Assembly: GCA_022451065.1 (NCBI GenBank)
Contig: JAKUOU010000035.1
Coordinates: 1-34,723 of the forward strand
From: Pedosphaera sp.
GTDB taxonomy: Bacteria; Verrucomicrobiota; Verrucomicrobiia; Limisphaerales; UBA1096
DNA: 34,723 nt
Reading direction: 5' to 3'
Both the position numbers and the translations under genes were made by a program. Positions 10,184-20,642 of this stretch are shown here, piece by piece. The notes beneath the pieces are model-generated. The model searched no databases, had not been told where the DNA came from, and saw only the letters and a list, made by a program, of their open reading frames with translations. The first letter of the stretch is position 1, and every line of letters starts with the position of its first letter.

Positions 10184-10605
10184 GTGGCAAGGATCACAAG
10201 GTTGCGGCGCTGCTGGAAAGCGTGGAGGCTGGTCCGCATGATCCACACTTCGCCGGATACATTCGCTGTTTTAACGAACGGAATTTTTACGAGGCGCACG
10301 ATGTTTTGGAGTCGTTGTGGCTCCAGGATCGCAACGGTCCTGACGGTGATTTTTTCAAGGGTATGATTCAGTTCGCCGGCGCGTTTGTGCATCTGCAAAA
10401 GCAACGCCCACGCCCGGCACTGAAATTATTCCGACTGGCCGCAGCTTATCTAGCCAAGTATCCGTCGCCGCACCTTGCGCTTGATGTCGGCAACATCCTG
10501 CGCTTGGCCAAGCGCTGGGGTGAAGCCGCCCAAGCCCTCGGCCGCGAAGGCGATCTTCTGTCCAAGCAGCACCCACCCAAGCTTGGGTTGATTGGTGTTG
10601 ATTGA
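10180..10605 (+). CDS. DUF309 family protein
   Basis: [19 protein letters not shown]...[17 protein letters not shown]; start GTG overlaps the upstream stop (GTGA). Confidence 0.75.
   Translation: MSGKDHKVAALLESVEAGPHDPHFAGYIRCFNERNFYEAHDVLESLWLQDRNGPDGDFFKGMIQFAGAFVHLQKQRPRPALKLFRLAAAYLAKYPSPHLALDVGNILRLAKRWGEAAQALGREGDLLSKQHPPKLGLIGVD
10503..10512. repeat. CTTGGCCAAG exact copy, inside perfect 16-bp palindrome GCGCTTGGCCAAGCGC (10500-10515)
   Basis: Read directly; encodes L-A-K in the DUF309 gene. Confidence 0.95.
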
Positions 10606-10635
10606 GTATTCATTCGGTTTCCGTCTTGCGCCCGG

Positions 10636-12918
10636 GTGGGGGCACGGCCCAAGCTGCCCGGCCATCGCGTGGTTGCCCGAGTGACATTGGACGTCGCTGT
10701 CCGCCGGGAGTTTGATTACCTCGTGCCGGCGGAGCTGAAGTCCAGCGTACAGGAAGGCACGCGGGTGAAAGTGCCGTTCGGCCCGCGCGAGGTGATGGGC
10801 GTGGTCACGAAGATTCTCGACGAGTCGCCGCACGGCAACCTTCGCGAAATCATCAAGACTGTCGGTGGCCAGGCGCTGGTGACTCCTTCCATTTTGAGGC
10901 TCGTCCGCTGGATCGCCGATTACTATTGCTGTGCCCCGGAGATTGCGATGAAGGCGGTGCTGCCGGATGCCGTTCGCAAGGAGGAGGATGGTTGGCGCGA
11001 GCGACTATTCGTGCGCGCGCTGCCGATGCACGGCGAGTTGCCCAAACTGACAAAGCGGCAGGAGGATCTATGGAACATTGTCGAGGAATGGCGCGAACTG
11101 CCGTTGCAGGAGTTGTTGCGTCTGGCCGGCACGACTTCGGCGACGATTCGCAAGCTCGAGGACAAGGGCCTCGTCAGCATTGCGCCGCAAATCTCCGAGC
11201 GTGATCCGTACGGCAAGGAGTACATCCTCCCGTCACAGCCACTCGAGTTGAACGCCAAACAGGCGGCCGCGCTGCAGGAGGTCGTCGGCGCGATGAAGCG
11301 CTTGGCCAAGCCGGCCGAAGGCGAAGCCAAGCCGAAGGCCGACGGCTTGTTTCTGCTGCACGGCGTGACCGGCAGCGGCAAGACGGAGGTGTACCTGCAG
11401 GCGATCGCGCATGCGCTTGGCCAAGGGCAGGGAGCCATCGTGCTCGTGCCGGAAATTTCGCTGACGCCACAGACGGTTGAGCGGTTCAAGGCGCGGTTCA
11501 GCCACGGGCCGCAGCAGACGCTGGTCGCCGTGCTGCACAGTCACCTCTCCGCCGGAGAGCGGCACGACGAATGGCACAAGATTCGGCAGGGTAGGGCGCG
11601 CATCGTGATCGGTGCGCGCTCGGCGGTGTTCGCACCGGTGGAGCCGCTTGGCCTGGTGGTCGTGGACGAGGAACACGAGCACTCGTACAAGCAGGAGGAG
11701 GCGCCACGCTACAACGCTCGCGATCTCGCGGTGGTGCGAGGCCAGCAGGAGGGTGCGGTGGTGGTGCTCGGTTCGGCCACTCCCTCGATGGAGAGTTACT
11801 ACAATGTGAAGCGAAGAAAGTACGGCCTGCTTTCGCTTCCCGAGCGGGTGGACAATATCACGATGCCCCTCGTGCGCGTGGTTGACATGCGCAGCGCGGC
11901 CCGGAAGGAAAAGGGGATCAGCATTTTTTCGCCGCAACTGCATGAGGCGATCCTGAAGCGGCTCGAGCAAAACGAGCAGGTGATGCTCTTCCTCAACCGG
12001 CGCGGTTGGTCGTCGTCGTTGCAATGCCCCGACTGCGGCTACGTTGCCGAGTGTCCGAACTGCAGCGTGTCACTCACCTACCATCGCGCCGCGCAACAAC
12101 TGATGTGTCACATTTGCGGCCACGCCGAGACCGCACCAACCAAATGTCCCGAGCAGGGCTGTGGTAATGCGGCGATTCGGTTTGCTGGTCTGGGCACGGA
12201 GAGGGTCGAGGCCGCGCTGGCCAAGTGTTTCCCGACGGCCAGGGTCAAGCGGATGGATTCAGACACGCTAAAGCGCAAGGAGGATTACCGACGCATTCTC
12301 GGCGATTTTCGCACCGGCAAAATCGACATCCTCGTTGGCACGCAGATGATCGCCAAGGGGCTGCACTTCCCGAACGTGACGTTGGTCGGGATCATTCACG
12401 CTGATTTAAGTCTGCACATCCCGGACTTCCGCGCTGGCGAGCGGACGTTTCAGTTGCTTACGCAGGTGGCAGGTCGCGCCGGTCGAGGCGACGTCGAGGG
12501 CGAGGTGTATGTGCAGTCGTTCACGCCGTTTCACCCGGCGATCCAGTATGCGCGCCGCCACGACTATATCGGTTTTTACGAGCAGGAAATCGAGTTCCGG
12601 CAGGAGCTGAGCTATCCGCCAGTCAGTCGGGTGGCATTGCTGACGCTGCGCGGGCGTAGTGAGGATCGGGTCAGGTTTTTTGCCGACCACTTGCGAAAAG
12701 AGATGGACGAATTGGCCAGGGACTTGGGCGACACCGTTGTTGCCGGCCCGGCGCCCGCGCCATTGTTGCGCGCCGAGAATTTCTACCGCTACCAGGTCAT
12801 GATGCGCACCCTGCGGATGTCCGCTCTCGGACACAAGCTCTCGACCAAGCGGGAGACGTTTCAGATTCCCGACGACATTCGCCTCGTCATCGACATCGAC
12901 CCGATGACCCTCAGCTAG
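10636..12918 (+). CDS. priA: Primosomal replication restart helicase PriA
   Basis: Walker A GVTGSGKTEVYLQ, DEEHEHSYKQEEAPRYNARDLAVVRG, zinc cysteines CPDCGYVAECPNC...CHICG...CPEQGC, VAGRAGRG. Confidence 0.96.
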   Translation: MGARPKLPGHRVVARVTLDVAVRREFDYLVPAELKSSVQEGTRVKVPFGPREVMGVVTKILDESPHGNLREIIKTVGGQALVTPSILRLVRWIADYYCCAPEIAMKAVLPDAVRKEEDGWRERLFVRALPMHGELPKLTKRQEDLWNIVEEWRELPLQELLRLAGTTSATIRKLEDKGLVSIAPQISERDPYGKEYILPSQPLELNAKQAAALQEVVGAMKRLAKPAEGEAKPKADGLFLLHGVTGSGKTEVYLQAIAHALGQGQGAIVLVPEISLTPQTVERFKARFSHGPQQTLVAVLHSHLSAGERHDEWHKIRQGRARIVIGARSAVFAPVEPLGLVVVDEEHEHSYKQEEAPRYNARDLAVVRGQQEGAVVVLGSATPSMESYYNVKRRKYGLLSLPERVDNITMPLVRVVDMRSAARKEKGISIFSPQLHEAILKRLEQNEQVMLFLNRRGWSSSLQCPDCGYVAECPNCSVSLTYHRAAQQLMCHICGHAETAPTKCPEQGCGNAAIRFAGLGTERVEAALAKCFPTARVKRMDSDTLKRKEDYRRILGDFRTGKIDILVGTQMIAKGLHFPNVTLVGIIHADLSLHIPDFRAGERTFQLLTQVAGRAGRGDVEGEVYVQSFTPFHPAIQYARRHDYIGFYEQEIEFRQELSYPPVSRVALLTLRGRSEDRVRFFADHLRKEMDELARDLGDTVVAGPAPAPLLRAENFYRYQVMMRTLRMSALGHKLSTKRETFQIPDDIRLVIDIDPMTLS
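11301..11310. repeat. CTTGGCCAAG exact copy (priA, LAK frame)
   Basis: aagcgCTTGGCCAAGccgg. Confidence 0.95.
11416..11425. repeat. CTTGGCCAAG exact copy (priA, LGQ frame)
   Basis: catgcgCTTGGCCAAGggcag. Confidence 0.95.
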
Positions 12919-12985
12919 CCGTTTGGCCAGGCGGTTACTTGTCGGAAGCTTCCGGGTTCGGTACGATGCTGCCACAAGGTCGGGG

Positions 12986-15151
12986 ATGTTGTCCCGAACT
13001 ATAGAAATACAGGCAGTGGACACACAGAATCAAATGGATGCTACGGTTGCCGCCTTGAATCGCCTTGTCCGCAACCTGTGGTGGACTTGGAACCAGGATG
13101 CTCAGGATGTGTTCGAGGAGTTGTCGCCGCGCGCCTGGCGACATATGTACCACAACGCAGTGGCGGTGTTGCGGGAATTGTCTGACGAGGAGTTGCGGGT
13201 GAGGTTGCTCGACGAGGAATTCAACGGCCGCGTGCAGGGGGTGCTCCGGCAGTTTGACGCCTACATGAACGCGAGTGACACTTGGGCTGCTGCGAATGCG
13301 GCGCGCTTGGCAAAGCGGCCGGTGGCCTACTTTAGTGCGGAGTTTGGCTTTCACGAAACGCTGCCAATTGCAGCCGGCGGCTTGGGCATGTTGGCTGGCG
13401 ACCACGCGAAGTCGGCCAGTGACCTTGGCCTTGGCTTTGTCGGCATCAGCCTGTTTTACCGCGAGGGCTATTTTCAGCAATCAATCAATGCCGAGAACTG
13501 GCAGACAGAATATTACAGCCAGCTTGACCCTCAAAATCTCCCGCTTGAGCCGGTCACCGGCGATAATGGTGAACCGCTGATTTGCACTGTGGAAATTGCT
13601 GCCGAGCCGGTCTCGTTCTGTGCCTGGGTGGCCAATGTTGGCCGTTGTCCCGTGTATCTGCTAGACACTAAACTGCCGATGAACCAACCGCATTTTCGTG
13701 ATCTCACACAGCACGTGTACGGCGGCGATGACTCGACGCGCATCATGCAGGAAATCCTGCTCGGTGCTGGTGGCGTGCGGCTGTTGCGGCGGCTCGGCGT
13801 GTCGCCGTCGGTGTTTCACTTGAACGAGGGTCATGCGGCATTTTTAGTCCTGGAACTGATGCGCGAGCGGATCGCCGAAGGGGTAAGTTTTGACGAGGCA
13901 CTAGCTGAAACGCGGGGGCAGTGCCTGTTCACGACACACACGCCGGTGCCGGCAGGACACGACCGGTTCAGCCACAAATTGATGAATTCTGCGGCGCGGC
14001 ATTTTTGCGGTCAGCTCGGCGTCAGCGCCAACGAGTTACTGGCGCTTGGCCGGGTGGACCCGGCCGATGCTGGCGAAGAATTTTGCATGACGGTGCTGGC
14101 ACTCAAGGGGTCGCGAGCAGCCAACGGCGTGAGCGAACTGCACGGGGAGGTCAGCCGTAAGATGTGGCATGGCCTTTACCCAAACGAATCGGTGGACGAT
14201 GTGCCGATTGGTCATGTGACCAACGGTATCCACCTTGCCGGCTGGATGAAGGGCCCGGTGCGAAAGTTTTTGAGGCATAAACTTAATCAAGCGGATTCGG
14301 GGGCGAACTGGGCGAAGGAATTGGCCAAGCCGGAGTTCTGGGCGCGTATGCAGGATGCGTCGTTTGTCAGCGACGAAGAGCTTTGGGCGCTGCGCTACCG
14401 GCTGCGGCGCGAGCTGATCGAGTTCGCGCGGCGGCGGTTGCAGGATCAGGAGCACCGCTCGGAGCCAAAGGACTTTATTGCGTTCGATCACCTGCTCAAC
14501 CCCGACGCGCTAACGATCGGCTTTGCCCGGCGCTTCGCCACCTACAAGCGCGCCCCGCTGGTCTTTGATCATTTTGAGAATCTCGTGAGCCTGGCTCGCG
14601 ACCTGCGGCGGCCGGTGCAGTTTATCTTCGCTGGCAAGGCGCATCCGCGGGACGACGAAGGCAAACGGTTGATCCAAAAAATCATCCACATGAGCCGCCA
14701 CTCCAAGCTGAGCGGGCACCTGGTGTTTCTCGAGAATTACGATGTGCACGTCGCGCGGCAGATGGTGTCTGGCTGCGATGTTTGGCTGAACAACCCGCGC
14801 CGGCCGCTTGAGGCTTCCGGCACCAGCGGCATGAAGGCTACCTGCCACGGATGCCTGAACCTGAGCATTCTGGACGGCTGGTGGCGGGAGGGTTATGATG
14901 GCACGAACGGCTTTGCCATCGGCGGAGACGAGCATCCTGATAATGTCGACGAGCAGGATCGGCTCGATAGCGAGAACCTGTACAAGGTCCTATCCGGCGA
15001 GGTGATTCCCTGTTTTTACGACCGCGACGAGATCGGCATCCCGAGGGCTTGGCTTGGTAAAATCCGGCGGGCCATGGTCACGTTGGCGGCCCGGTACGAC
15101 ACCACCCGCATGGTGCGTGAGTACGCACAAAAATTTTATCTGCAGGAATGA
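12986..15151 (+). CDS. Alpha-glucan (glycogen/maltodextrin) phosphorylase, GT35
   Basis: LNRLVRNLWWTWNQDAQ, VAYFSAEFGFHETLPIAAGGLGMLAGDHAKSASDLG, ASGTSGMKATCHGCLNLSILDGWW. Start moved from track TTG 12923 to ATG 12986 because the upstream residues look non-homologous. Confidence 0.92.
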   Translation: MLSRTIEIQAVDTQNQMDATVAALNRLVRNLWWTWNQDAQDVFEELSPRAWRHMYHNAVAVLRELSDEELRVRLLDEEFNGRVQGVLRQFDAYMNASDTWAAANAARLAKRPVAYFSAEFGFHETLPIAAGGLGMLAGDHAKSASDLGLGFVGISLFYREGYFQQSINAENWQTEYYSQLDPQNLPLEPVTGDNGEPLICTVEIAAEPVSFCAWVANVGRCPVYLLDTKLPMNQPHFRDLTQHVYGGDDSTRIMQEILLGAGGVRLLRRLGVSPSVFHLNEGHAAFLVLELMRERIAEGVSFDEALAETRGQCLFTTHTPVPAGHDRFSHKLMNSAARHFCGQLGVSANELLALGRVDPADAGEEFCMTVLALKGSRAANGVSELHGEVSRKMWHGLYPNESVDDVPIGHVTNGIHLAGWMKGPVRKFLRHKLNQADSGANWAKELAKPEFWARMQDASFVSDEELWALRYRLRRELIEFARRRLQDQEHRSEPKDFIAFDHLLNPDALTIGFARRFATYKRAPLVFDHFENLVSLARDLRRPVQFIFAGKAHPRDDEGKRLIQKIIHMSRHSKLSGHLVFLENYDVHVARQMVSGCDVWLNNPRRPLEASGTSGMKATCHGCLNLSILDGWWREGYDGTNGFAIGGDEHPDNVDEQDRLDSENLYKVLSGEVIPCFYDRDEIGIPRAWLGKIRRAMVTLAARYDTTRMVREYAQKFYLQE

Positions 15152-16287
15152 GCGACATCGGCAACAATACTGGAGCATTGAGCGGCGAGCCGCGCGAATT
15201 GCGCTCGCTAAACGCCGATGAAGCGGGGCGCATCCTCGTCGAGTGGGGGCACAAGAGCTATCGCGTGACGCAACTCCTTGGTTGGCTCTACAAAAAGCGG
15301 GCGGGCTCGATCGACGAGATGACTGACTTGCCGAAGGGATTACGCGACCAGCTCGCCGGCGCGTTTTTTCTCAAGCCGCTCGAATTGGCAAAAGAGCAGC
15401 GTTCACGGGACGGTACGGTGAAATTTCTCTGGCGCCTGGCGGACGGTGAATTGATCGAGAGCGTCTTGATTCCCGCATCCATCGGCAGGGACGGCAGCCA
15501 AAGCGATCGTCACACGCTCTGTGTCTCATCGCAGGTCGGCTGTGCTTACGGCTGCAAGTTTTGCGCGAGCGGTCTCATGGGCTACAAGCGTAACCTCGAC
15601 GCGTACGAGATCGTGGACCAGGTGTTGGCCGTTGAGCGCTGGCAGTTGACCAAGGACGGAGATGCGCCCAAGCAGGAGGCGCTGGTGAACAATATCGTCA
15701 TGATGGGCATGGGTGAACCGCTCGCCAACTACGCCAACCTCACCAGGGCGCTCGAGATTTTCAATTCGCCATGGGGGCTGAATATCGGCGCGCGCAAGAT
15801 CACGGTGTCCACCAGCGGCCTCGCGCCGCAGATACGGCAACTCGCCGAAACGCCGCAGCAATATCACCTTGCGATTTCGCTGCACGGGGCGACCGATGAT
15901 GTGCGCGACAAGATCATGCCGATCAATCGCAAGTATCCGCTCGAGGAACTAATCTCCGCCTGCGAGGCGTATCAGCAAGCCAAAGGCCGGATGATCTGGG
16001 TCGAATACATTTTGATCGACGGCATCAACACCGGGCTGGACCAGGTCGAGGCATTGGGTTGCCTGGCCAAGCGACTGCAGTGCAAGGTTAACCTTATCCC
16101 GTACAATCCGGTCGATGGCATCGGGCTAAAGCGGCCAAGCGACGAGGCAGTCGGACGATTCCGCGATGCGCTGTACCAGAGAGGTATTCGGGTAACCGTG
16201 CGGATCGAAAAAGGCACCGACATCGACGCTGCCTGCGGCCAACTGCGTCTCAAGTCGGAGAAGCAGCCTACTGCAGCCCGGTCGTAG
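15148..16287 (+). CDS. rlmN: 23S rRNA (adenine-C2)-methyltransferase RlmN, radical SAM
   Basis: CVSSQVGCAYGCKFCASG; GMGEPLANY; ATGA overlap with the upstream gene. Confidence 0.95.
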   Translation: MSDIGNNTGALSGEPRELRSLNADEAGRILVEWGHKSYRVTQLLGWLYKKRAGSIDEMTDLPKGLRDQLAGAFFLKPLELAKEQRSRDGTVKFLWRLADGELIESVLIPASIGRDGSQSDRHTLCVSSQVGCAYGCKFCASGLMGYKRNLDAYEIVDQVLAVERWQLTKDGDAPKQEALVNNIVMMGMGEPLANYANLTRALEIFNSPWGLNIGARKITVSTSGLAPQIRQLAETPQQYHLAISLHGATDDVRDKIMPINRKYPLEELISACEAYQQAKGRMIWVEYILIDGINTGLDQVEALGCLAKRLQCKVNLIPYNPVDGIGLKRPSDEAVGRFRDALYQRGIRVTVRIEKGTDIDAACGQLRLKSEKQPTAARS

Positions 16288-16296
16288 CCAAGTGGC

Positions 16297-17865
16297 TCAG
16301 GAGCTGGCTTTCATCTCGACGACGTCGTGGGGGGCGGCTTCCTTTTGGCCGGCCGGGCTGATGCGGGTGTAGCGTGCCTTGGCACGCAGATCAGCCAGGG
16401 TGGCAGCACCGAGATAGCCCATGCCAGCCTGGACTCCCCCGATTAGCTGACCTAGGAGTTGGTCTAAATCCTCCGAGACCTCCTTGAGTGCTTCGATGCC
16501 TTCAGCGGCGACTTTGCGGTTGGCGTCCTTGGGCGCGTGGCCGTAGCGAGCGGCCGAGCCTTCCTTCATCGCGGCGAAGCTGCCCATACCCCGGTATTGT
16601 TTGTAGAGTTTTCCGCTGATCTCCATCACTTGGCCCGGCGTCTCGGGGCAGCCTGCGAGTAGGCCACCGCAGATCACGCCGTCGGCCAGGGTTAGCGCCT
16701 TGACGATGTCACCCGATTTGGTGATGCCACCGTCGGCGAGGAGGCTCACGCCCCTATCCTTGGCCGCCTTGCTGGCGACGTAGAGCGCGGTCATCTGCGG
16801 GATGCCCACCCCGGCGACGAGTCGCGTCGTGCAGATCGAGCCTGGCCCCTGGCCCACCTTGACGATGTTTGCTCCGCGCTCGGCGAGGTACTCGACCCCG
16901 GTGGCGGTGGTGACGTTGCCGGCGATGATTGGCAAGTCGGGATAAGCTGCGCGGATTAACCCGACGGCATCGCCTACGTCCTTCGAGTGACCGTGCGCGG
17001 TGGAGACGGCGACGACGTCTGCACCGCGCTCGATCAATGTGCCGACGTGCGACTCGATGCGTGCGCGGTCGAGTTCGCCATCGGCATCGCGCGGGGTGGA
17101 GACGGCCGCGCCGCAGAGCAGCCGGAACTGTCCATCGCGCGCCGGTCGAAACTGCGCCTGCTTCTCGGAGGTGATGCGCTCGATGTCGCTCAGTGTGAAC
17201 AGGCCTCGCAGCTCGTCGTTGTCATCCACCACCAGCAGCTTGTTGATGCCGGGATGGTCGGTGAAAAACTGGTCGGCGATGGCGATCGGATCGGCGTCTA
17301 GCTGGCTCTCGCGAATGGTCTGCACCTGGTCGCGTGGGACAAGGGCGCTAGTGACTGGCTTGGCGGCATAGCGCGGCTTGAGGACGTTGCCGGAGAGCAG
17401 GCCGACGAGTTTGCGGTCGTCGCCAACGACGGGGAAGGTGCTGAAGGAGTAGCGCTTGGTTTCGATCAACTCGATCACGTCGCCCACGGTCTTGTCGGGT
17501 GGGACCGTGATCGGCTCCTGGATGAGTCCGTGGACGTGATTTTTGACACGGCTGACCTCCTTGAGCTGCTGTTTCTCCGTCATGTTGTAGTGGATCAGCC
17601 CCAAGCCGCCATTGAGCGCCATGCCGGTGGCCATTTGCGACTCGGTGACGGTGTCCATATCGGCCGAGATAACCGGGAGGTGCAGGCGCAATCCACCCGC
17701 CAACTCGGTGTCGAGGGAGGCGTTTCTGGGGAGAATCTCAGAGTAAAACGTAGAAAGGGTGAGGTCGTCGTACGTCAGGGCCAAGCCAGCCTGGCCCGGG
17801 AAGAAGGTGTCTGCCGGTTGATAAAAGGCTGAATCGATTGAGCCTGCGTTTTGCTCTGCCGCCAT
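16297..17865 (-). CDS. guaB: Inosine-5'-monophosphate dehydrogenase with CBS domains
   Basis: [62 protein letters not shown]. Confidence 0.96.
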   Translation of the reverse strand: MAAEQNAGSIDSAFYQPADTFFPGQAGLALTYDDLTLSTFYSEILPRNASLDTELAGGLRLHLPVISADMDTVTESQMATGMALNGGLGLIHYNMTEKQQLKEVSRVKNHVHGLIQEPITVPPDKTVGDVIELIETKRYSFSTFPVVGDDRKLVGLLSGNVLKPRYAAKPVTSALVPRDQVQTIRESQLDADPIAIADQFFTDHPGINKLLVVDDNDELRGLFTLSDIERITSEKQAQFRPARDGQFRLLCGAAVSTPRDADGELDRARIESHVGTLIERGADVVAVSTAHGHSKDVGDAVGLIRAAYPDLPIIAGNVTTATGVEYLAERGANIVKVGQGPGSICTTRLVAGVGIPQMTALYVASKAAKDRGVSLLADGGITKSGDIVKALTLADGVICGGLLAGCPETPGQVMEISGKLYKQYRGMGSFAAMKEGSAARYGHAPKDANRKVAAEGIEALKEVSEDLDQLLGQLIGGVQAGMGYLGAATLADLRAKARYTRISPAGQKEAAPHDVVEMKASS

Positions 17866-18005
17866 GTCCGAGTGTCCATGATTCCCATTGGTCTGGCAAG
17901 CTGTTTCGTTTTTCTTACGTGCTTGAGCCCAAGGAAAAAGAGTCCATACATGGCAGCGCGTAATAAACTCGACGCCATTTGACCAAGCGGCGACATTGCC
18001 CAGCC

Positions 18006-18542
18006 ATGATTTCGACCGACGTTACGCTGGAGCAATTGCAGGCGGCTATTCGTAATGTGCCGGATTTCCCCGAGGAGGGGATTCAGTTCAAGGACATCAC
18101 ACCGGTGCTGGCTGATGCCCGGCTGCTTGATGGGTGTATCTGCCATCTGCTCGGCGGGCACTCGGCCGACACGGTGGACGTGGTCGCCGGGATCGATGCG
18201 CGTGGCTTTATTTTCGGTGCGGCGATGGCCCGCGAGATGGGTGTGGGTTTCGTGCCGATCCGCAAAAAGGGCAAGTTGCCCTGGGAAACGATAGAGGAAA
18301 GTTATGAGCTCGAGTATGGCAGCAACACTATTGCCATCCACACCGACGCCGTCTCGGGCGGCCAACGGGTACTGTTGATGGACGATCTGTTGGCCACGGG
18401 CGGCACGGCGGCGGCGGCGGCGAGCCTCGTGGCGAGGGCAGGCGGGCAGGTGGTCGAGGCGGTGTTTTTCATCGAGCTGGGTTTTCTAGATGGTCGAGCC
18501 AAAATGGGCGATGTGCCGGTGCGGGCGCTGATACGCTATTAA
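18006..18542 (+). CDS. apt: Adenine phosphoribosyltransferase
   Basis: [37 protein letters not shown] loop [17 protein letters not shown]. Confidence 0.95.
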   Translation: MISTDVTLEQLQAAIRNVPDFPEEGIQFKDITPVLADARLLDGCICHLLGGHSADTVDVVAGIDARGFIFGAAMAREMGVGFVPIRKKGKLPWETIEESYELEYGSNTIAIHTDAVSGGQRVLLMDDLLATGGTAAAAASLVARAGGQVVEAVFFIELGFLDGRAKMGDVPVRALIRY

Positions 18543-18567
18543 GTGAGTAGTGAGAGGTAAACAGAGT

Positions 18568-19926
18568 ATGCCGAGTGTATTCATCAAAACCTACGGTTGC
18601 CAAATGAACGAGCGCGACTCCGAGGCTGTTGCGGCACAGTTGGTGACCAAGGGCTACAGTATGACGACTGATGCGCTGAGGGCGGATGTCATCCTGCTGA
18701 ATACATGCAGCGTGCGCGATGCCGCCGAGCAAAAGGCGCTTGGAAAAATGAACCACGTCGCCGCGCAGTTGCGCTCGAAGAACCGCAAGGCGGTGCTGGG
18801 CTTCATGGGCTGCATGGCGCAGAGCCGCGGGCGGGAGTTGATCGACAGGCTGCCGGACGTGGATCTCGTGGTCGGCACGCAGAAATTTCATCGCACAGCC
18901 GATTATATCGGCGATCTGTTGGCCGGCCGTACCGGGAGCGTGGTCGATACCGGCGAGGAGAAGGGCAGCGAGGCGACGATCCGGGAGCATCTACTCAACG
19001 GCGCGAGCGACAAAAAGTCAGTCACGTCATTCGTCAGCATCATGCAGGGGTGCAACCAGTTTTGCACCTTTTGCATCGTACCGACCACGCGCGGCCGCGA
19101 GCGCAGCCGGTCGATTGACGACATTGTCAGCGAATGCCGCGAACTGGTGGCTCGTGGCGTGCGCGAGGTGACGCTGCTCGGGCAGATCGTGACGAGCTAT
19201 GGCCGCCGCGAGATCGGCGAGAGGGACGGCAAGTCGGCGTTCGTGCAGTTGATCGAGGCGCTACACGGGATCGAGGGGCTGGAGCGCATCCGCTTCACCT
19301 CGCCGCACCCCAAGGGATACGGCGACGATTTGGTTGAAGCGTATGGGCGCTTGGCCAAGCTCTGCGAGAGCGCACACATCCCTGTACAGAGCGGAAGCGA
19401 TGCGATGCTCAAGCGTATGCACCGGGGCTACACATGTGAGCGATTTTTGGAGATCGTCGGCAAGTTACGCGCTGTCAAGCCGGGCATCGGCATCACGACC
19501 GACATCATCGTCGGGTTTCCCGGGGAGACGGAGGAGGAGTTCGAGGAAACGGTCTCGCTTTGTCGCGAGGTTCAGTTCGACAATGCATTTGTTTTCAAGT
19601 ACTCCACGCGCCGTGATACGCCGGCGGCTGCAATGGAGAACCAACTTCCCAGGGAGTTGATCGAGCAGCGGCACGCCTTACTACTCGCGGCGATTGACGA
19701 GATGGGGGCCAGGCGCTACGCGCAGTTTGTTGGCAAAACGGTGGAGGTTCTTGTTGAGGGGCCAAGCCGCCGCAACGCCGCGCGTTTGGAGGGCAGGACG
19801 CGCTGCAATAAAATCGTGGTATTTGAAGGTGGCGAGCGTTTCCGGGGCCAGTTGGTGGATTTGAAAATCACCCGCAACGGTTCGTTTACCCTGTACGGTG
19901 ATCCGGCCATCGTGAATTTGAACTGA
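18568..19926 (+). CDS. miaB: tRNA-2-methylthio-N6-dimethylallyladenosine synthase MiaB
   Basis: FIKTYGCQMNERDSE; radical SAM GCNQFCTFCIVPTTRGRERSR; C-terminal TRAM region. ATG 18568 preferred over GTG 18550. Confidence 0.94.
   Translation: MPSVFIKTYGCQMNERDSEAVAAQLVTKGYSMTTDALRADVILLNTCSVRDAAEQKALGKMNHVAAQLRSKNRKAVLGFMGCMAQSRGRELIDRLPDVDLVVGTQKFHRTADYIGDLLAGRTGSVVDTGEEKGSEATIREHLLNGASDKKSVTSFVSIMQGCNQFCTFCIVPTTRGRERSRSIDDIVSECRELVARGVREVTLLGQIVTSYGRREIGERDGKSAFVQLIEALHGIEGLERIRFTSPHPKGYGDDLVEAYGRLAKLCESAHIPVQSGSDAMLKRMHRGYTCERFLEIVGKLRAVKPGIGITTDIIVGFPGETEEEFEETVSLCREVQFDNAFVFKYSTRRDTPAAAMENQLPRELIEQRHALLLAAIDEMGARRYAQFVGKTVEVLVEGPSRRNAARLEGRTRCNKIVVFEGGERFRGQLVDLKITRNGSFTLYGDPAIVNLN
19350..19359. 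repeat. CTTGGCCAAG exact copy (miaB, LAK frame)
   Basis: gggcgCTTGGCCAAGctctg. Confidence 0.95.
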
Positions 19927-19929
19927 CGT

Positions 19930-20622
19930 ATGAATGAGCAAAGTAAAGAGTCGCCGGCATCGATACCGCTGTTCGGTTTCCTGCTAGTGTTTGTAGGCAT
20001 GTTTCTTTACATTGGCATTAGGATGAACAGCGAGGTGAGCTTGGCCAACTTGTCGGTCTTGCTCGGCGTATTCTTGGCGGCAGTCTCCGGCTACAGCCTG
20101 GCCAAGCCGGATGCAGTTGCCCGTGCGCTGCGGGCATTCCCTCGAGCCAATACACCCGGCTACATGCTGATGCTTGCCGCCACCGCCTGGTTTCTTTGGA
20201 ATATCAGGATTGAGGACATGGCGGACTACCGTGAAATAAAGCATTGGTTTTACATCGGCTTTGGCGCGGTGGGGATCGGCTCGTGCATTTTTCTGAGGGA
20301 CTTTTTGGCGGTGCGCGGCCTGGCGGTTTTCATGCTGCTTCTAGCCAAGCTAATGCTCGATACGCAGCGCAATTATATGCTGGCCACACCAGAGGCGTAC
20401 ATGTCGGAGTGGCGACTGGTCTTCGCCGTGTGGGCATACATGATCATCGTCATGTCCATGTGGCTGGTGATTTCGCCGTGGCGCATGCGCGACATGATCG
20501 AGTGGATGCTGGCCAAGCCGGGCCGGCTTGTAGTCAAGGGCTGGTTTCGGCTGGGTTTCGGGATTTTGCTGATCGTGCTTGGCCTGACGGTGTTCGGTAT
20601 CCCGGATGCGGCCGCGAATTGA
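19930..20622 (+). CDS. Multi-pass membrane protein, function unknown
   Basis: Several hydrophobic segments (IPLFGFLLVFVGMFLYIGI, LSVLLGVFLAAVSGYSL, LAVFMLLLAKLML, WFRLGFGILLIVLGLTVFGI); no recognised motif. Confidence 0.7.
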   Translation: MNEQSKESPASIPLFGFLLVFVGMFLYIGIRMNSEVSLANLSVLLGVFLAAVSGYSLAKPDAVARALRAFPRANTPGYMLMLAATAWFLWNIRIEDMADYREIKHWFYIGFGAVGIGSCIFLRDFLAVRGLAVFMLLLAKLMLDTQRNYMLATPEAYMSEWRLVFAVWAYMIIVMSMWLVISPWRMRDMIEWMLAKPGRLVVKGWFRLGFGILLIVLGLTVFGIPDAAAN

Positions 20623-20642
20623 GGGCTTGGGATTGATTCGCC

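Noticed and set aside
12923-12985. TTG start of the phosphorylase ORF (MARRLLVGSF...)
   Set aside because: The extra residues come from an intergenic copy of the palindrome family and do not resemble phosphorylase; ATG 12986 is more plausible.
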